Assembly: GCF_012933445.1 (NCBI RefSeq)
Contig: NZ_JABBNC010000008.1
Coordinates: forward strand, 1-64,000
Length of the DNA stretch: 64,000 bases
Direction: 5' to 3'
Source of the DNA: Actinoplanes sp. TBRC 11911
GTDB lineage: Bacteria > Actinomycetota > Actinomycetes > Mycobacteriales > Micromonosporaceae
The notes under the pieces were generated by a model that saw nothing but the letters and a program-made list of their open reading frames with translations, made no database searches and was not told the DNA's origin. Numbering within the stretch: the stretch's first letter is position 1; every line of letters starts with the position of its first letter. Position numbers and translations under genes: made by a program. Positions 26,042 to 33,416 of this stretch are shown here, one piece after another.

Positions 26042-27369
26042 TGGCGATGCAACTGCGTGAGCGGGTCGCGTCCCTGATGGACCGGGCGCACGGCGACCTG
26101 GCGGAACTGGTTGCCATCCCGTCGGTCGCCGACGCCCGGCAGTACCCGCCCGAGGAGTGCGCGCGGGCCGCCCGGTGGGTGGTCGACCACTTCGCCGAGG
26201 TGGGCTTCACGAACCTGGGGCTGCATGAGACCAGCGACGGCAGTCACGCGGTCTACGGCGAACGCCCCGGGCCCGGCCCGACCGTCCTGCTGTACGCCCA
26301 CTACGACGTGCAGCCGCCGCTCGACGAGAAGGAGTGGCGCACCCCGCCGTTCACCCTCACCGAGTCCGGCGGGCGGTGGTACGGGCGCGGCGCCGCCGAC
26401 TGCAAGGGCAACATCGTCATGCACCTGACGGCGTTGCGGGCGCTCGGCGACGACGTGCCGGCGCACCTGAAGCTCATCGTGGAGGGTTCCGAGGAGCAGG
26501 GCACCGGGGGCCTGGAGGACTTCGTGGTCAAGCACCCGGACCTGCTGCGCGCCGACACGATCCTGGTCTGCGACACGGGCAACGCGGCGGTCGGCGTGCC
26601 GGCCGCCACCGTCACCCTGCGCGGCATGGTCAACGTGGTGGTCACCGTGGAGGCGCTGGCCGGCGAACTGCACTCCGGGATGTTCGGGGGTGCCGCGCCG
26701 GACGCGCTGGCGGCGCTGGTACGCATCCTCGCGTCGCTGCGCGACGAGGCCGGCAACACCACGGTCTCCGGTCTGGACAACGGCCAGACCTGGTCCGGCG
26801 CCCCGTACGCCCCCGAGCAGTTCCGGTCCGACTCCGGCCTGCTCGACGGCGTCGACCTGCTGGGCAGCGGCTCGATCTCGGACATGATCTGGGCCCGGCC
26901 CGCGGTGACCGTGCTCGGCATCGACTGCCCGCCGGTGGTCGGTTCGGCGGCGGCGATCCAGCCGCACGCGCGCGCCCGGCTGAACCTGCGCGTGCCGCCC
27001 GGAACGGACGCGGTCAAGGCCCTGGACGCCCTCATCGCGCATCTGCACTCGGCGGCGCCCTGGGGCGTGCGGGTGACGGTGACGAAGGAGGCGCTGGGGC
27101 AACCGTTCGAGGCCCGCACCGACGGGCCGGCGTATCGGGCGTTCGCCGCGGCCATGGCCGAGGCGTACGGGCGGGAGATGACCACGCTCGGGCAGGGCGG
27201 GTCGATCCCGCTGTGCAACGTCTTCGCCGACACCTTCCCGCAGGCCGAGATCATCCTGATGGGGGTGGAGGAGCCGACGGCCGCGATCCACGCGCCGAAC
27301 GAGAGCGTCGACCCCCGCGAGATCGCGTCGCTAGCCGAGGCCGAGGCCCTGTTCCTGCGGAAGCGCTGA
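26041..27369 (+). CDS. M20-family dipeptidase
   Basis: A 442-aa zinc aminoacylase/dipeptidase of peptidase family M20. Metal ligands and catalytic residues are seen in order: Y-A-H-Y-D-V-Q-P (His plus catalytic Asp), G-A-A-D-C-K-G-N (bridging Asp), V-E-G-S-E-E-Q-G (catalytic Glu and metal Glu), C-D-T-G (Asp) and a late H-A-P-N-E (His). The lid domain is at about residues 190-330. It probably releases amino acids from dipeptides in the cytosol, in line with the neighbouring amino-acid permease. It ends 11 bp before a strong terminator. Confidence 0.92.
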   Translation: MAMQLRERVASLMDRAHGDLAELVAIPSVADARQYPPEECARAARWVVDHFAEVGFTNLGLHETSDGSHAVYGERPGPGPTVLLYAHYDVQPPLDEKEWRTPPFTLTESGGRWYGRGAADCKGNIVMHLTALRALGDDVPAHLKLIVEGSEEQGTGGLEDFVVKHPDLLRADTILVCDTGNAAVGVPAATVTLRGMVNVVVTVEALAGELHSGMFGGAAPDALAALVRILASLRDEAGNTTVSGLDNGQTWSGAPYAPEQFRSDSGLLDGVDLLGSGSISDMIWARPAVTVLGIDCPPVVGSAAAIQPHARARLNLRVPPGTDAVKALDALIAHLHSAAPWGVRVTVTKEALGQPFEARTDGPAYRAFAAAMAEAYGREMTTLGQGGSIPLCNVFADTFPQAEIILMGVEEPTAAIHAPNESVDPREIASLAEAEALFLRKR

Positions 27370-27380
27370 CAGCCGAAAAC

Positions 27381-27411
27381 GATGAAGGCCCCGGTGACCG
27401 GGGCCTTCATC
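27381..27411. terminator. bidirectional terminator, dipeptidase/DUF7144
   Basis: Perfect 14-bp inverted repeat GATGAAGGCCCCGG / CCGGGGCCTTCATC with a three-base loop, between two converging genes. On the minus strand it is followed by GTTTTC, giving the stronger terminator for the DUF7144 gene. Confidence 0.9.
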
Positions 27412-27414
27412 GGC

Positions 27415-27867
27415 TCAGTTGCGCACCTCGCGGCCGTGCACCGCCAGGGCGTAGATGACCAGGACGTCCAGGGCGATGACGATGGTGGCCCAGATCGGGT
27501 AGGCCGGCAGGAACGCGAGGTTCGCCAGCGCGCTGATCCCGGCGATGATGATGCCGATCACGCGGGCCCACATCTGGCCGAGGAAGACCCCGATACCGGT
27601 GAGCGCGGCGATGACCCCGATGATCAGGTGGATCCAGCCCCACGTGGTGTAGTCCCAGGTGAGGACCAGACCGCTGCGGGTGACGAGGAAGTAGTCGTCC
27701 CGGACGATCGCGACGATCCCCTCGATGACCTGGAACGTTCCGGTCATCAGCAACATCACGCCGGCGAACACGACCATACCCACCCAGGCGGTCGGCCCAG
27801 GGGTGGAACGGACGTTGTACGGCTCCTCGGCCGCGTGGGCCGACTGCTTCTGCTGAGTGTCGGACAT
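27415..27867 (-). CDS. DUF7144-type four-helix membrane protein, copy A
   Basis: A 150-aa membrane protein with four helices. Conserved parts: W-V-G-M-V-V-F-A-G in helix 1, W-G-W-I-H-L-I-I-G in helix 2, G-Q-M-W-A-R-V-I-G-I-I-I-A-G in helix 3 and A-N-L-A-F-L-P-A-Y-P-I-W before helix 4. The protein at 36138 shares nearly all of this, so the two are recent paralogs. Function unknown. ATG at 27867. It is the last gene of a minus-strand unit that begins with the M48 peptidase. Confidence 0.85.
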   Translation of the reverse strand: MSDTQQKQSAHAAEEPYNVRSTPGPTAWVGMVVFAGVMLLMTGTFQVIEGIVAIVRDDYFLVTRSGLVLTWDYTTWGWIHLIIGVIAALTGIGVFLGQMWARVIGIIIAGISALANLAFLPAYPIWATIVIALDVLVIYALAVHGREVRN

Positions 27868-27884
27868 GATCGATGGCCCTTCTG

Positions 27885-28349
27885 CTATCGATGGAAGCGC
27901 CGGGGTACCGGCGCCTTGGGGAGATGGGTTACGGCGGCGGCGAGGTAGGGGCCGACGAGCTGGGTACGCGACCAGTCCGGCGCGGCGACCTGGATCTCGC
28001 GGTCGCTCAGTGCCAGGCGTACGGCGACGCCGTGCTCGCCGAACGGGCGCAGCGGGCAGGGCGTCAGGTTCGCCGGCACGCGGGCGGCGAAGCGGACCCG
28101 GCGATCCAGGACCGGCCCGCGCCGGATCACCAGCACGTCGCCGTCCCACCACGCCCACCTGCGGCGCGACCAGCGGCGGCGCAGCAGCCGCCAGCCGGCC
28201 GGGGCACGGCCGAGCGCGCGGACCCGGCACTCGAAGACGTGCACGTCCTCGATCAGCCGGCGCCGGCGGCGCCGCTCCACCACGTCGGCGGCGACCAGCG
28301 CGGCCAGGACGGCGAGTGTCAGCAACGAGAACACCAGCGATCCCCTCAC
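27885..28349 (-). CDS. DUF2550-like membrane-anchored protein
   Basis: A 154-aa protein with one N-terminal helix (about residues 5-22), a run of arginines (R-R-R-R-R-R) and a soluble beta-rich domain with F-E-C-R-V-R, R-R-W-A-W-W-D-G-D-V-L-V-I-R-R-G and a final basic tail. The layout is that of DUF2550, a small actinobacterial family of unknown function; the match is by eye and moderate. The GTG at 28349 overlaps the preceding stop (GTGA). Confidence 0.65.
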   Translation of the reverse strand: MRGSLVFSLLTLAVLAALVAADVVERRRRRRLIEDVHVFECRVRALGRAPAGWRLLRRRWSRRRWAWWDGDVLVIRRGPVLDRRVRFAARVPANLTPCPLRPFGEHGVAVRLALSDREIQVAAPDWSRTQLVGPYLAAAVTHLPKAPVPRRFHR

Positions 28350-28564
28350 GGGAGGTCATCGGCGGGCAGGCGGCGCACCTCGATGAGCCGCAGCCCCATG
28401 CCGTGGATGCGGGAGATGAGACCCACGACCGCGGACTGGTCCGGCAGGTAGCCGTGCAGCACGGTCTCCGGCGGCTCCACGCTCACCTTGAGGTCCTGAA
28501 GTTCGGACAGCAGCTCGTCGGGAATCAGTCCCGAGACCCTGACCTGGTAGGTGGCGTCCGTCAT
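28346..28564 (-). CDS. 72-aa small protein, paralog of the 18849 gene
   Basis: A 72-residue protein with the pattern Y-Q-V-R-V-S-G-L-I-P-D-E-L-L, then V-L-H-G-Y-L-P-D-Q-S-A-V-V-G-L-I-S-R-I-H-G-M-G-L-R-L-I-E-V-R-R-L-P. It aligns along its length with the 75-aa product at 18849 (R-x-R/S-G-I/L-I-P, a hydrophobic helix, then E/V-V-x-x-L/V-x-R-x-P). Function unknown. It sits between the M48 peptidase and the DUF2550-like gene, coupled to the latter. Confidence 0.7.
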   Translation of the reverse strand: MTDATYQVRVSGLIPDELLSELQDLKVSVEPPETVLHGYLPDQSAVVGLISRIHGMGLRLIEVRRLPADDLP

Positions 28565-28582
28565 GAAGAGTCCCCCAGTCCG

Positions 28583-29425
28583 TCACATGGTCGTTTCCGG
28601 TTCCGGCTCCCGCACCCGCGGGTGGAACAGACCGAGCCCGTACAACCGCTCCAGACGGCGGACGGTGAACGGGTGCGACTGCGGCAGCTGGGCCAGCCAC
28701 ACCCAGAAACCGTGCAGCTGACGGCCCTGCTGGACGAGCTGGTCGACGTCGACCACGTTCTCGGTGTGCCGGCCGGAGGCGAGCAGCACCAGACCGGTCG
28801 CCCCGAGCGGGCACAGCCGGGCACCGTGCCGGTCGCACGAGTACTCGCGGAAGCGCGACAGCGTCGGGCCGAGGATCGGGATCCGCTCCGAGTACGCGAC
28901 CGAGAGCTGGTACCAGAGCGAGACGTGGTGCAGGCGGATGTGCCCGAGCTCGTGGCCCAGGATGAACCGGAGCCCGTCCCGGTTGCCGTGGTAGAGCTGC
29001 GTGAAGAGCTCGTTGGACAGCACCACGTAGTCGTGGCCGGTGGCCTGGGCGGCGAAGGCGTTCAGCGTGCCGTTGCCGTTGGCCAGGAAGATGTTCGGGC
29101 GCCGCGGCAGCTCCAGCTTGTGCGCGAACTCGTCGGCGGTGTGGTAGAGCTCCGGGTACTGCTTCGGGGAGAGCTGCACGGCGGTGCCCCGGATCGAGGC
29201 CCGTTGCGTCTCGCGAATGATGACCAGTGTCGGGACCAGCAGCAACAGGGCCCACGCCGCGGAGCGGATCGCGGTCCCCCAGCCCGAATCCTGGACGCGT
29301 TCCGGCAGGAACGGCAGCACCAGGGCGAACTGCACGATGAAGCCGATGATGAGCAGGTTGAGCACGACCATGAACACGTAGAACGGCACTTCGGCCGGGT
29401 GTCTCAGCTCGCGTGACCTCGACAC
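28583..29425 (-). CDS. M48-family membrane metallopeptidase (HtpX-like)
   Basis: A 280-aa zinc protease. Two N-terminal helices (about residues 13-38 and 52-72) anchor it in the membrane; the catalytic motif H-E-L-G-H is at residues 158-162, and the third ligand Glu is in R-E-Y-S-C-D about 30 residues later. The C-terminal region H-P-F-T-V-R-R-L-E-R-L is typical of M48 enzymes. HtpX-type proteases degrade damaged membrane proteins during envelope stress. GTG start at 29425; GAGGAG-type ribosome site upstream. First gene of a four-gene minus-strand operon. Confidence 0.9.
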   Translation of the reverse strand: MSRSRELRHPAEVPFYVFMVVLNLLIIGFIVQFALVLPFLPERVQDSGWGTAIRSAAWALLLLVPTLVIIRETQRASIRGTAVQLSPKQYPELYHTADEFAHKLELPRRPNIFLANGNGTLNAFAAQATGHDYVVLSNELFTQLYHGNRDGLRFILGHELGHIRLHHVSLWYQLSVAYSERIPILGPTLSRFREYSCDRHGARLCPLGATGLVLLASGRHTENVVDVDQLVQQGRQLHGFWVWLAQLPQSHPFTVRRLERLYGLGLFHPRVREPEPETTM

Positions 29426-29486
29426 GATCGCTCCTCTCCAGCGCGCCGACTGCCCCCGACGGTTCACCCGGTGATGTCCGCGCACC

Positions 29487-29503
29487 TCATCCCGGCGGTA
29501 TGA
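29487..29503. promoter_or_regulatory. MalT-box-like palindrome, copy 10
   Basis: TCATCC-N5-GTATGA with GG/CC extensions on both sides (CCTCATCC...TATGAGG), in the M48/lipid-kinase divergent promoter: 34 bp from the kinase start and 61 bp from the M48 start. Confidence 0.65.
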
Positions 29504-29537
29504 GGCCGGACGCGGCGGCGGGGACGAGGCTGCGAGG

Positions 29538-30827
29538 ATGACTTCACCGGTACGCGCGAGCTGGCTGGCCCGCCTGGCCCTGGTGCTGATGGCGGCGGCG
29601 ACCGTGTTCGTCATCGCCGTCGCCGGGGCGCGCGGCAGCCTCGGACTCATCCTGATCGGACTAGGCGGCACCGCGCTCGGCCTGGCGGCCGCCTGGTGGT
29701 TCCTCACGCACCGCCGGTGGAAGCGCTGGCTCGCCGCGATCGTGGTGGTGCTGGCGCCGATCGCGGTGATGGTGCTGTTCGCGATCGCGAACCTGATCTG
29801 GGTCGTGGTCGTGTTCGGCGTCCTGTGGCTGACCGGCGTCGGCGTCGGCCGCCGCGCCCTGGTCAAGCCCGACGACTTCGCCACCGAGCGGGAGGCGGCA
29901 CCACCCCGGCGACCGTTCCTGATCATGAACCCGCGGTCCGGCGGCGGGAAGGTGGTCCGGTTCGGCCTCGCCGAGAAGGCGCGCGAGCTGGGCGCCGAGG
30001 TCTTCCTGGTGGAGGGCCGGCAGGTCGACATCGAGGCGGTGGCGCGCCAGGCGGTGGACGACGGCGCGGACCTGCTCGGCGTGGCCGGCGGGGACGGCAC
30101 CCAGGCGCTGGTCGCGTCGGTCGCCGCCGAGCACGGCCTGCCGTTCCTGGTGATCTCCGCGGGCACCCGCAACCACTTCGCCAAGGACCTGGGCCTGGAC
30201 TGCGAGCAACCGGCGAACTGCCTGGACGCGCTGACGGACGGCGTCGAGGTGCGGGTGGACCTCGGCCGGGCCGGCGACCGGGTGTTCGTGAACAACGCGT
30301 CGTTCGGCGCGTACGCCGAGGTGGTGCAGAAGGAGTCCTACCGGGCGGAGAAGCTTCGCACGGCCCTGGACACGCTGCCCGACATCCTGGCCGGCGACCA
30401 TCCGAAGACGCTGCGCATGGTGGCCGCCGGCCGCACCGTGGACCGGGCCGCGACCGTGCTGATCAGCAACAACCCGTACACCGCGCGCGGGCACCGCAAC
30501 CGGATGGACACCGGGCGGCTGGGCGTGCTGGTGGTGACCGGGCCGCGGTCGGTCTACACCGACAAGGTCACCGAGGCGTCGGTGGAGGCGGACGGCGACA
30601 GCCCGACGGTGGCGGTCGGTGTGGACGGCGAGGCGCTGATGATGCCGTCGCCGGTGCGTTGCACGATCCAGCCCGGCGCGCTGCGGGTGCGGGTGCCGCG
30701 GCACCGCCCCGGCCTGCGCCCCCCGGAGCCCGAGCTGGAGTGGGCGCGGCTGTGGGAACTGGCCCTGCCCCTTCATTCGCGCGGCATGCGGAGCGCCCCG
30801 GCCGAGGACGTGACTCAGCTGGCGTGA
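29538..30827 (+). CDS. membrane-linked diacylglycerol/lipid kinase
   Basis: A 429-aa protein with three or four N-terminal membrane helices (to about residue 105) followed by a DAGK catalytic domain. The nucleotide-binding signature G-G-D-G-T is at residues 184-188, preceded by N-P-R-S-G-G-G-K. V-N-N-A-S-F-G and G-V-D-G-E-A follow as in YegS/DgkB enzymes. It phosphorylates a lipid such as diacylglycerol at the inner membrane face. The fused membrane domain is less usual. The gene overlaps the end of the metallophosphoesterase by 13 bp. Confidence 0.9.
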   Translation: MTSPVRASWLARLALVLMAAATVFVIAVAGARGSLGLILIGLGGTALGLAAAWWFLTHRRWKRWLAAIVVVLAPIAVMVLFAIANLIWVVVVFGVLWLTGVGVGRRALVKPDDFATEREAAPPRRPFLIMNPRSGGGKVVRFGLAEKARELGAEVFLVEGRQVDIEAVARQAVDDGADLLGVAGGDGTQALVASVAAEHGLPFLVISAGTRNHFAKDLGLDCEQPANCLDALTDGVEVRVDLGRAGDRVFVNNASFGAYAEVVQKESYRAEKLRTALDTLPDILAGDHPKTLRMVAAGRTVDRAATVLISNNPYTARGHRNRMDTGRLGVLVVTGPRSVYTDKVTEASVEADGDSPTVAVGVDGEALMMPSPVRCTIQPGALRVRVPRHRPGLRPPEPELEWARLWELALPLHSRGMRSAPAEDVTQLA

Positions 30828-31567
30828 AGCGGCTGGAAACCGGCCATCGGGCAGCGCACGCTCCGCCCGGTGTACCAGCCGTCCGGGCCCAGGTAGCGTT
30901 CGCGCACCTGGAGCTCGTCCGGCCCGACGGTGAGCAGGCTCCAGGACGGCGGGATGCCGCGCGTGCGGCGGCTCGTCGCCGTCCCGGCCACCACGAGCGT
31001 GCCGTGCGGCGGTAACGGCCGCACGGCGGGCAGGTGCGTGTGCCCGGCCAGCAGCAGGTCGGCGGCGGGCAGCCGGGAGTGCCACAGCAGCTGCGGCGGC
31101 GGGTGGTGCATCGCGAGCAACCTCAGGTCGCCGGCGGGGGCGGCGGCCAGGGTGGCGGCCGCCGCACGGGCCGGCCGCCGCGCCACCCGCCCCTGGGTGA
31201 ACCGCCATCGGGTGCTCGACTGCAGACCCACCGCGGTGATCCCGCGGACCCGGACCACCGGCGCCAGGTCGTCGTCGATCCAGCGCCGGAAGCGGCCGTA
31301 CGGGCTGAGCAGCCGTCGCGGGCTCAGCAGCGGCAGGTCGTGGTTGCCGGAGACGGCGAGCACCGGGTCGGGCAGGCTGTCGAGCAGCGCCGCGGCCCGC
31401 CGGAACTGCTCGGTGTAGGCCCGCATGACGAAGTCGCCGGTGACGACGGTCAGCACCGGCCGGGCGGCGGCCACGTCGGCGGCCAGCGAGCCGACCGCGG
31501 CCGGGTCGTCCGCCCCCAGATGCAGGTCGGACACGTGCGCCACCACCAAGCCGTCCGCGCCGGGCAT
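30815..31567 (-). CDS. calcineurin-like metallophosphoesterase
   Basis: A 250-aa phosphoesterase. The metal-binding blocks are seen in order: V-S-D-L-H-L-G, V-T-G-D-F-V, S-G-N-H-D, M-H-H-P-P and A-G-H-T-H. There is no signal peptide. It hydrolyses a phosphomono- or phosphodiester, substrate unknown. I start it at the ATG at 31567, 17 bp after the stop of the glutamine amidotransferase, so the two probably share a transcript; longer in-frame starts would overlap that gene. Confidence 0.88.
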   Translation of the reverse strand: MPGADGLVVAHVSDLHLGADDPAAVGSLAADVAAARPVLTVVTGDFVMRAYTEQFRRAAALLDSLPDPVLAVSGNHDLPLLSPRRLLSPYGRFRRWIDDDLAPVVRVRGITAVGLQSSTRWRFTQGRVARRPARAAAATLAAAPAGDLRLLAMHHPPPQLLWHSRLPAADLLLAGHTHLPAVRPLPPHGTLVVAGTATSRRTRGIPPSWSLLTVGPDELQVRERYLGPDGWYTGRSVRCPMAGFQPLHAS

Positions 31568-31584
31568 GCGGCCACCGTAGCCGG

Positions 31585-32421
31585 TCAGGGCGCGACCGGC
31601 TGGAACGCGCCCAGCTCGTCCTGGCCCTTCTGGACCACGCCCCAGCTCGATTCCGGCACCGGGATCCACGCGCCTTCGAGGTCGCCCAGCGGTTCGGACA
31701 CCACGAGCCGGGTCTCGTCGGACAGCCCGCGGAGCACGTCGACGTCGGGGTGGGTCGCCTGCAGGGCGGTGATGTCGTTGCTGAAGAACAGCGAGCGGCT
31801 GTCACGTTCGGTGGAGTAGCGGAAGCACCAGAGCCGGTCGCCGTCGGTGGTGGCCACGGTCATCTGCATCGGGAACTCGATGTGGTTGGCCCGCCCGATC
31901 GACTCGACCAGCCCGACCATGCGTTCCACCGCGCCGACCGGGCCGTGCTCGAGGCCCAGCGAGAGCGCCAGGAAGAACATCACCTCGGTGTCGGTGGACC
32001 CGGACATCTGCGGGTAGAGCTCGGGATCGATCGCGAACACCAGCTCCCGCTTGATCGTGTGGAAGTCGCGGATGGCGCCGTTGTGCATCCACAGCCAGTT
32101 GCGGTAGCGGAACGGGTGGCAGTTCGTCTGCTGCACCGGGGTGCCGGTGCTGGCCCGGATGTGCGCCAGGAACAGCGGCGAGACCGTCGAGCGGGACACC
32201 TCGCGCAGGTTGACGTCGCTCCAAGCCGGCCCGACCCCGCGCAGCAGCGCCGGCTCCGGGACGCCGTCGGTGCCGTACCAGCCGACGCCGAAGCCGTCCC
32301 CGTTGGTCGTCTCCACCCCGAGCCGGGAATGCATGCTCTGGTCGATCAGCGAGTGCTGCGGCTTGTAGAGCAACTCCTCCATGCGGATCGGCGTGCCGGA
32401 GTAGGCCAGCCAGCGACACAT
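31585..32421 (-). CDS. class II glutamine amidotransferase
   Basis: A 278-aa protein of the Ntn-hydrolase type. The N-terminal M-C-R-W-L-A-Y-S-G places the nucleophile Cys at residue 2, exposed once Met is removed. T-N-G-D-G-F-G-V-G-W and H-I-R-A-S-T-G, then M-H-N-G-A-I, match the glutaminase pocket. It is a stand-alone domain as in YafJ/EgtC-like proteins. It would cleave glutamine or a gamma-glutamyl amide; the partner is unknown. ATG at 32421 with AAGGGAG upstream. It shares a divergent promoter with the YihY gene. Confidence 0.9.
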   Translation of the reverse strand: MCRWLAYSGTPIRMEELLYKPQHSLIDQSMHSRLGVETTNGDGFGVGWYGTDGVPEPALLRGVGPAWSDVNLREVSRSTVSPLFLAHIRASTGTPVQQTNCHPFRYRNWLWMHNGAIRDFHTIKRELVFAIDPELYPQMSGSTDTEVMFFLALSLGLEHGPVGAVERMVGLVESIGRANHIEFPMQMTVATTDGDRLWCFRYSTERDSRSLFFSNDITALQATHPDVDVLRGLSDETRLVVSEPLGDLEGAWIPVPESSWGVVQKGQDELGAFQPVAP

Positions 32422-32479
32422 GACGGCTCCCTTCCTCAGATTCTGTCGGCATCGTGTCCGGCGGGCCGGGGCGACGGGC

Positions 32480-32496
32480 TCACCCCGGACGGATGA
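32480..32496. promoter_or_regulatory. MalT-box-like palindrome, copy 11
   Basis: TCACCC-N5-GGATGA followed by GG, 58 bp from the amidotransferase start and 35 bp before the likely YihY start. An ATG in frame with the YihY gene lies inside the right half (GGATGAGG); using it as start would put the operator in the coding sequence. Confidence 0.65.
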
Positions 32497-32531
32497 GGAC
32501 CGGGCCGGGCGGCGGCACGGACCATGTGCCG

Positions 32532-33416
32532 GTGACAAGCCCGAGCGAACCGCAGGTGCGGCTGGACGCGGTGCCGCGCCGGCTGCGCCCGCTCGCCGAG
32601 GCGGTCCTCGCGCACCGGCTGGGCGCCCTGCTGCTGCGGGTCACGGGCGAGCTGATCCGGGTGCAGATCTTCGACCGCGCGATGACGCTGGCCGCGCAGG
32701 CGTTCACGTCGATCTTCCCGATTCTGATCATGTTGAGCGCCCTGTCCGGCGTCGCCGTCCGCAAGTGGGTCAACGACCGGCTCAACCTGCCGGCGCAGAG
32801 CGAACGGCTGCTGCAGGAGGCGCTCGGCGGCAGCAACAGCAACGCGTTCGGGATCGTGGGCGCGCTCATCGTGGTCGTCTCGGCCACCGGCCTGGCCCGG
32901 GCACTGACACGGGCGTATCGGGTCATCTGGATGGTGCCGGCGCGCAAGGCCGGACCGGCCGCGACCGGGCTGCAGGTTCTCTCGGTCCTGATCCTGGCCC
33001 TGTTCGTGGTGGCGATCCGGCTGCTCGCCGATCTGACCGACAAGTTCCCGGAGCCGCGCCTGGCCGGGGCGGCCGTCACGCTGGTGGCCGATCTGGCGGT
33101 CGCGGTGGCCCTGCCGCTGATGCTGCTCGGCCCGCTGGTGGTGGCGCGGTGGCGGCTGCTGGTGGCCGGCGCGATCTTCGGCGGCATGATGATCGCGGTG
33201 CGCGCGGCCGGCGACGTGTACCTGCCGCGCGCCATGGTCAGCAGTTCGGAGAAGTACGGCACGATCGGCCTGGCGTTCACCTACATCGGCTGGCTGTACG
33301 TGCTCTCGTTCGCCCTGCTGCTGGCCGCGATCGTGGGCAGCGTCGTCACCGCCCCCCGAACACCCCCCGCATCCCCCGGGCCAGCAGATCCGGACCCGAC
33401 AGACCCTCGAACATGA
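32532..33416 (+). CDS. YihY/BrkB-family membrane protein
   Basis: A 294-aa membrane protein with six predicted helices. It shows the YihY/BrkB layout: D-R-A-M-T-L-A-A-Q-A-F-T-S-I-F-P near helix 1 and G-T-I-G-L-A-F-T-Y-I-G-W-L-Y before the last helix. Family members are inner-membrane proteins often tied to envelope stress; the former label ribonuclease BN is wrong. The start is uncertain: GTG at 32526 or 32532, or ATG at 32493. A Pro-rich tail overlaps the 3' end of the glycosidase gene by about 70 bp on the other strand. Confidence 0.8.
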   Translation: MTSPSEPQVRLDAVPRRLRPLAEAVLAHRLGALLLRVTGELIRVQIFDRAMTLAAQAFTSIFPILIMLSALSGVAVRKWVNDRLNLPAQSERLLQEALGGSNSNAFGIVGALIVVVSATGLARALTRAYRVIWMVPARKAGPAATGLQVLSVLILALFVVAIRLLADLTDKFPEPRLAGAAVTLVADLAVAVALPLMLLGPLVVARWRLLVAGAIFGGMMIAVRAAGDVYLPRAMVSSSEKYGTIGLAFTYIGWLYVLSFALLLAAIVGSVVTAPRTPPASPGPADPDPTDPRT

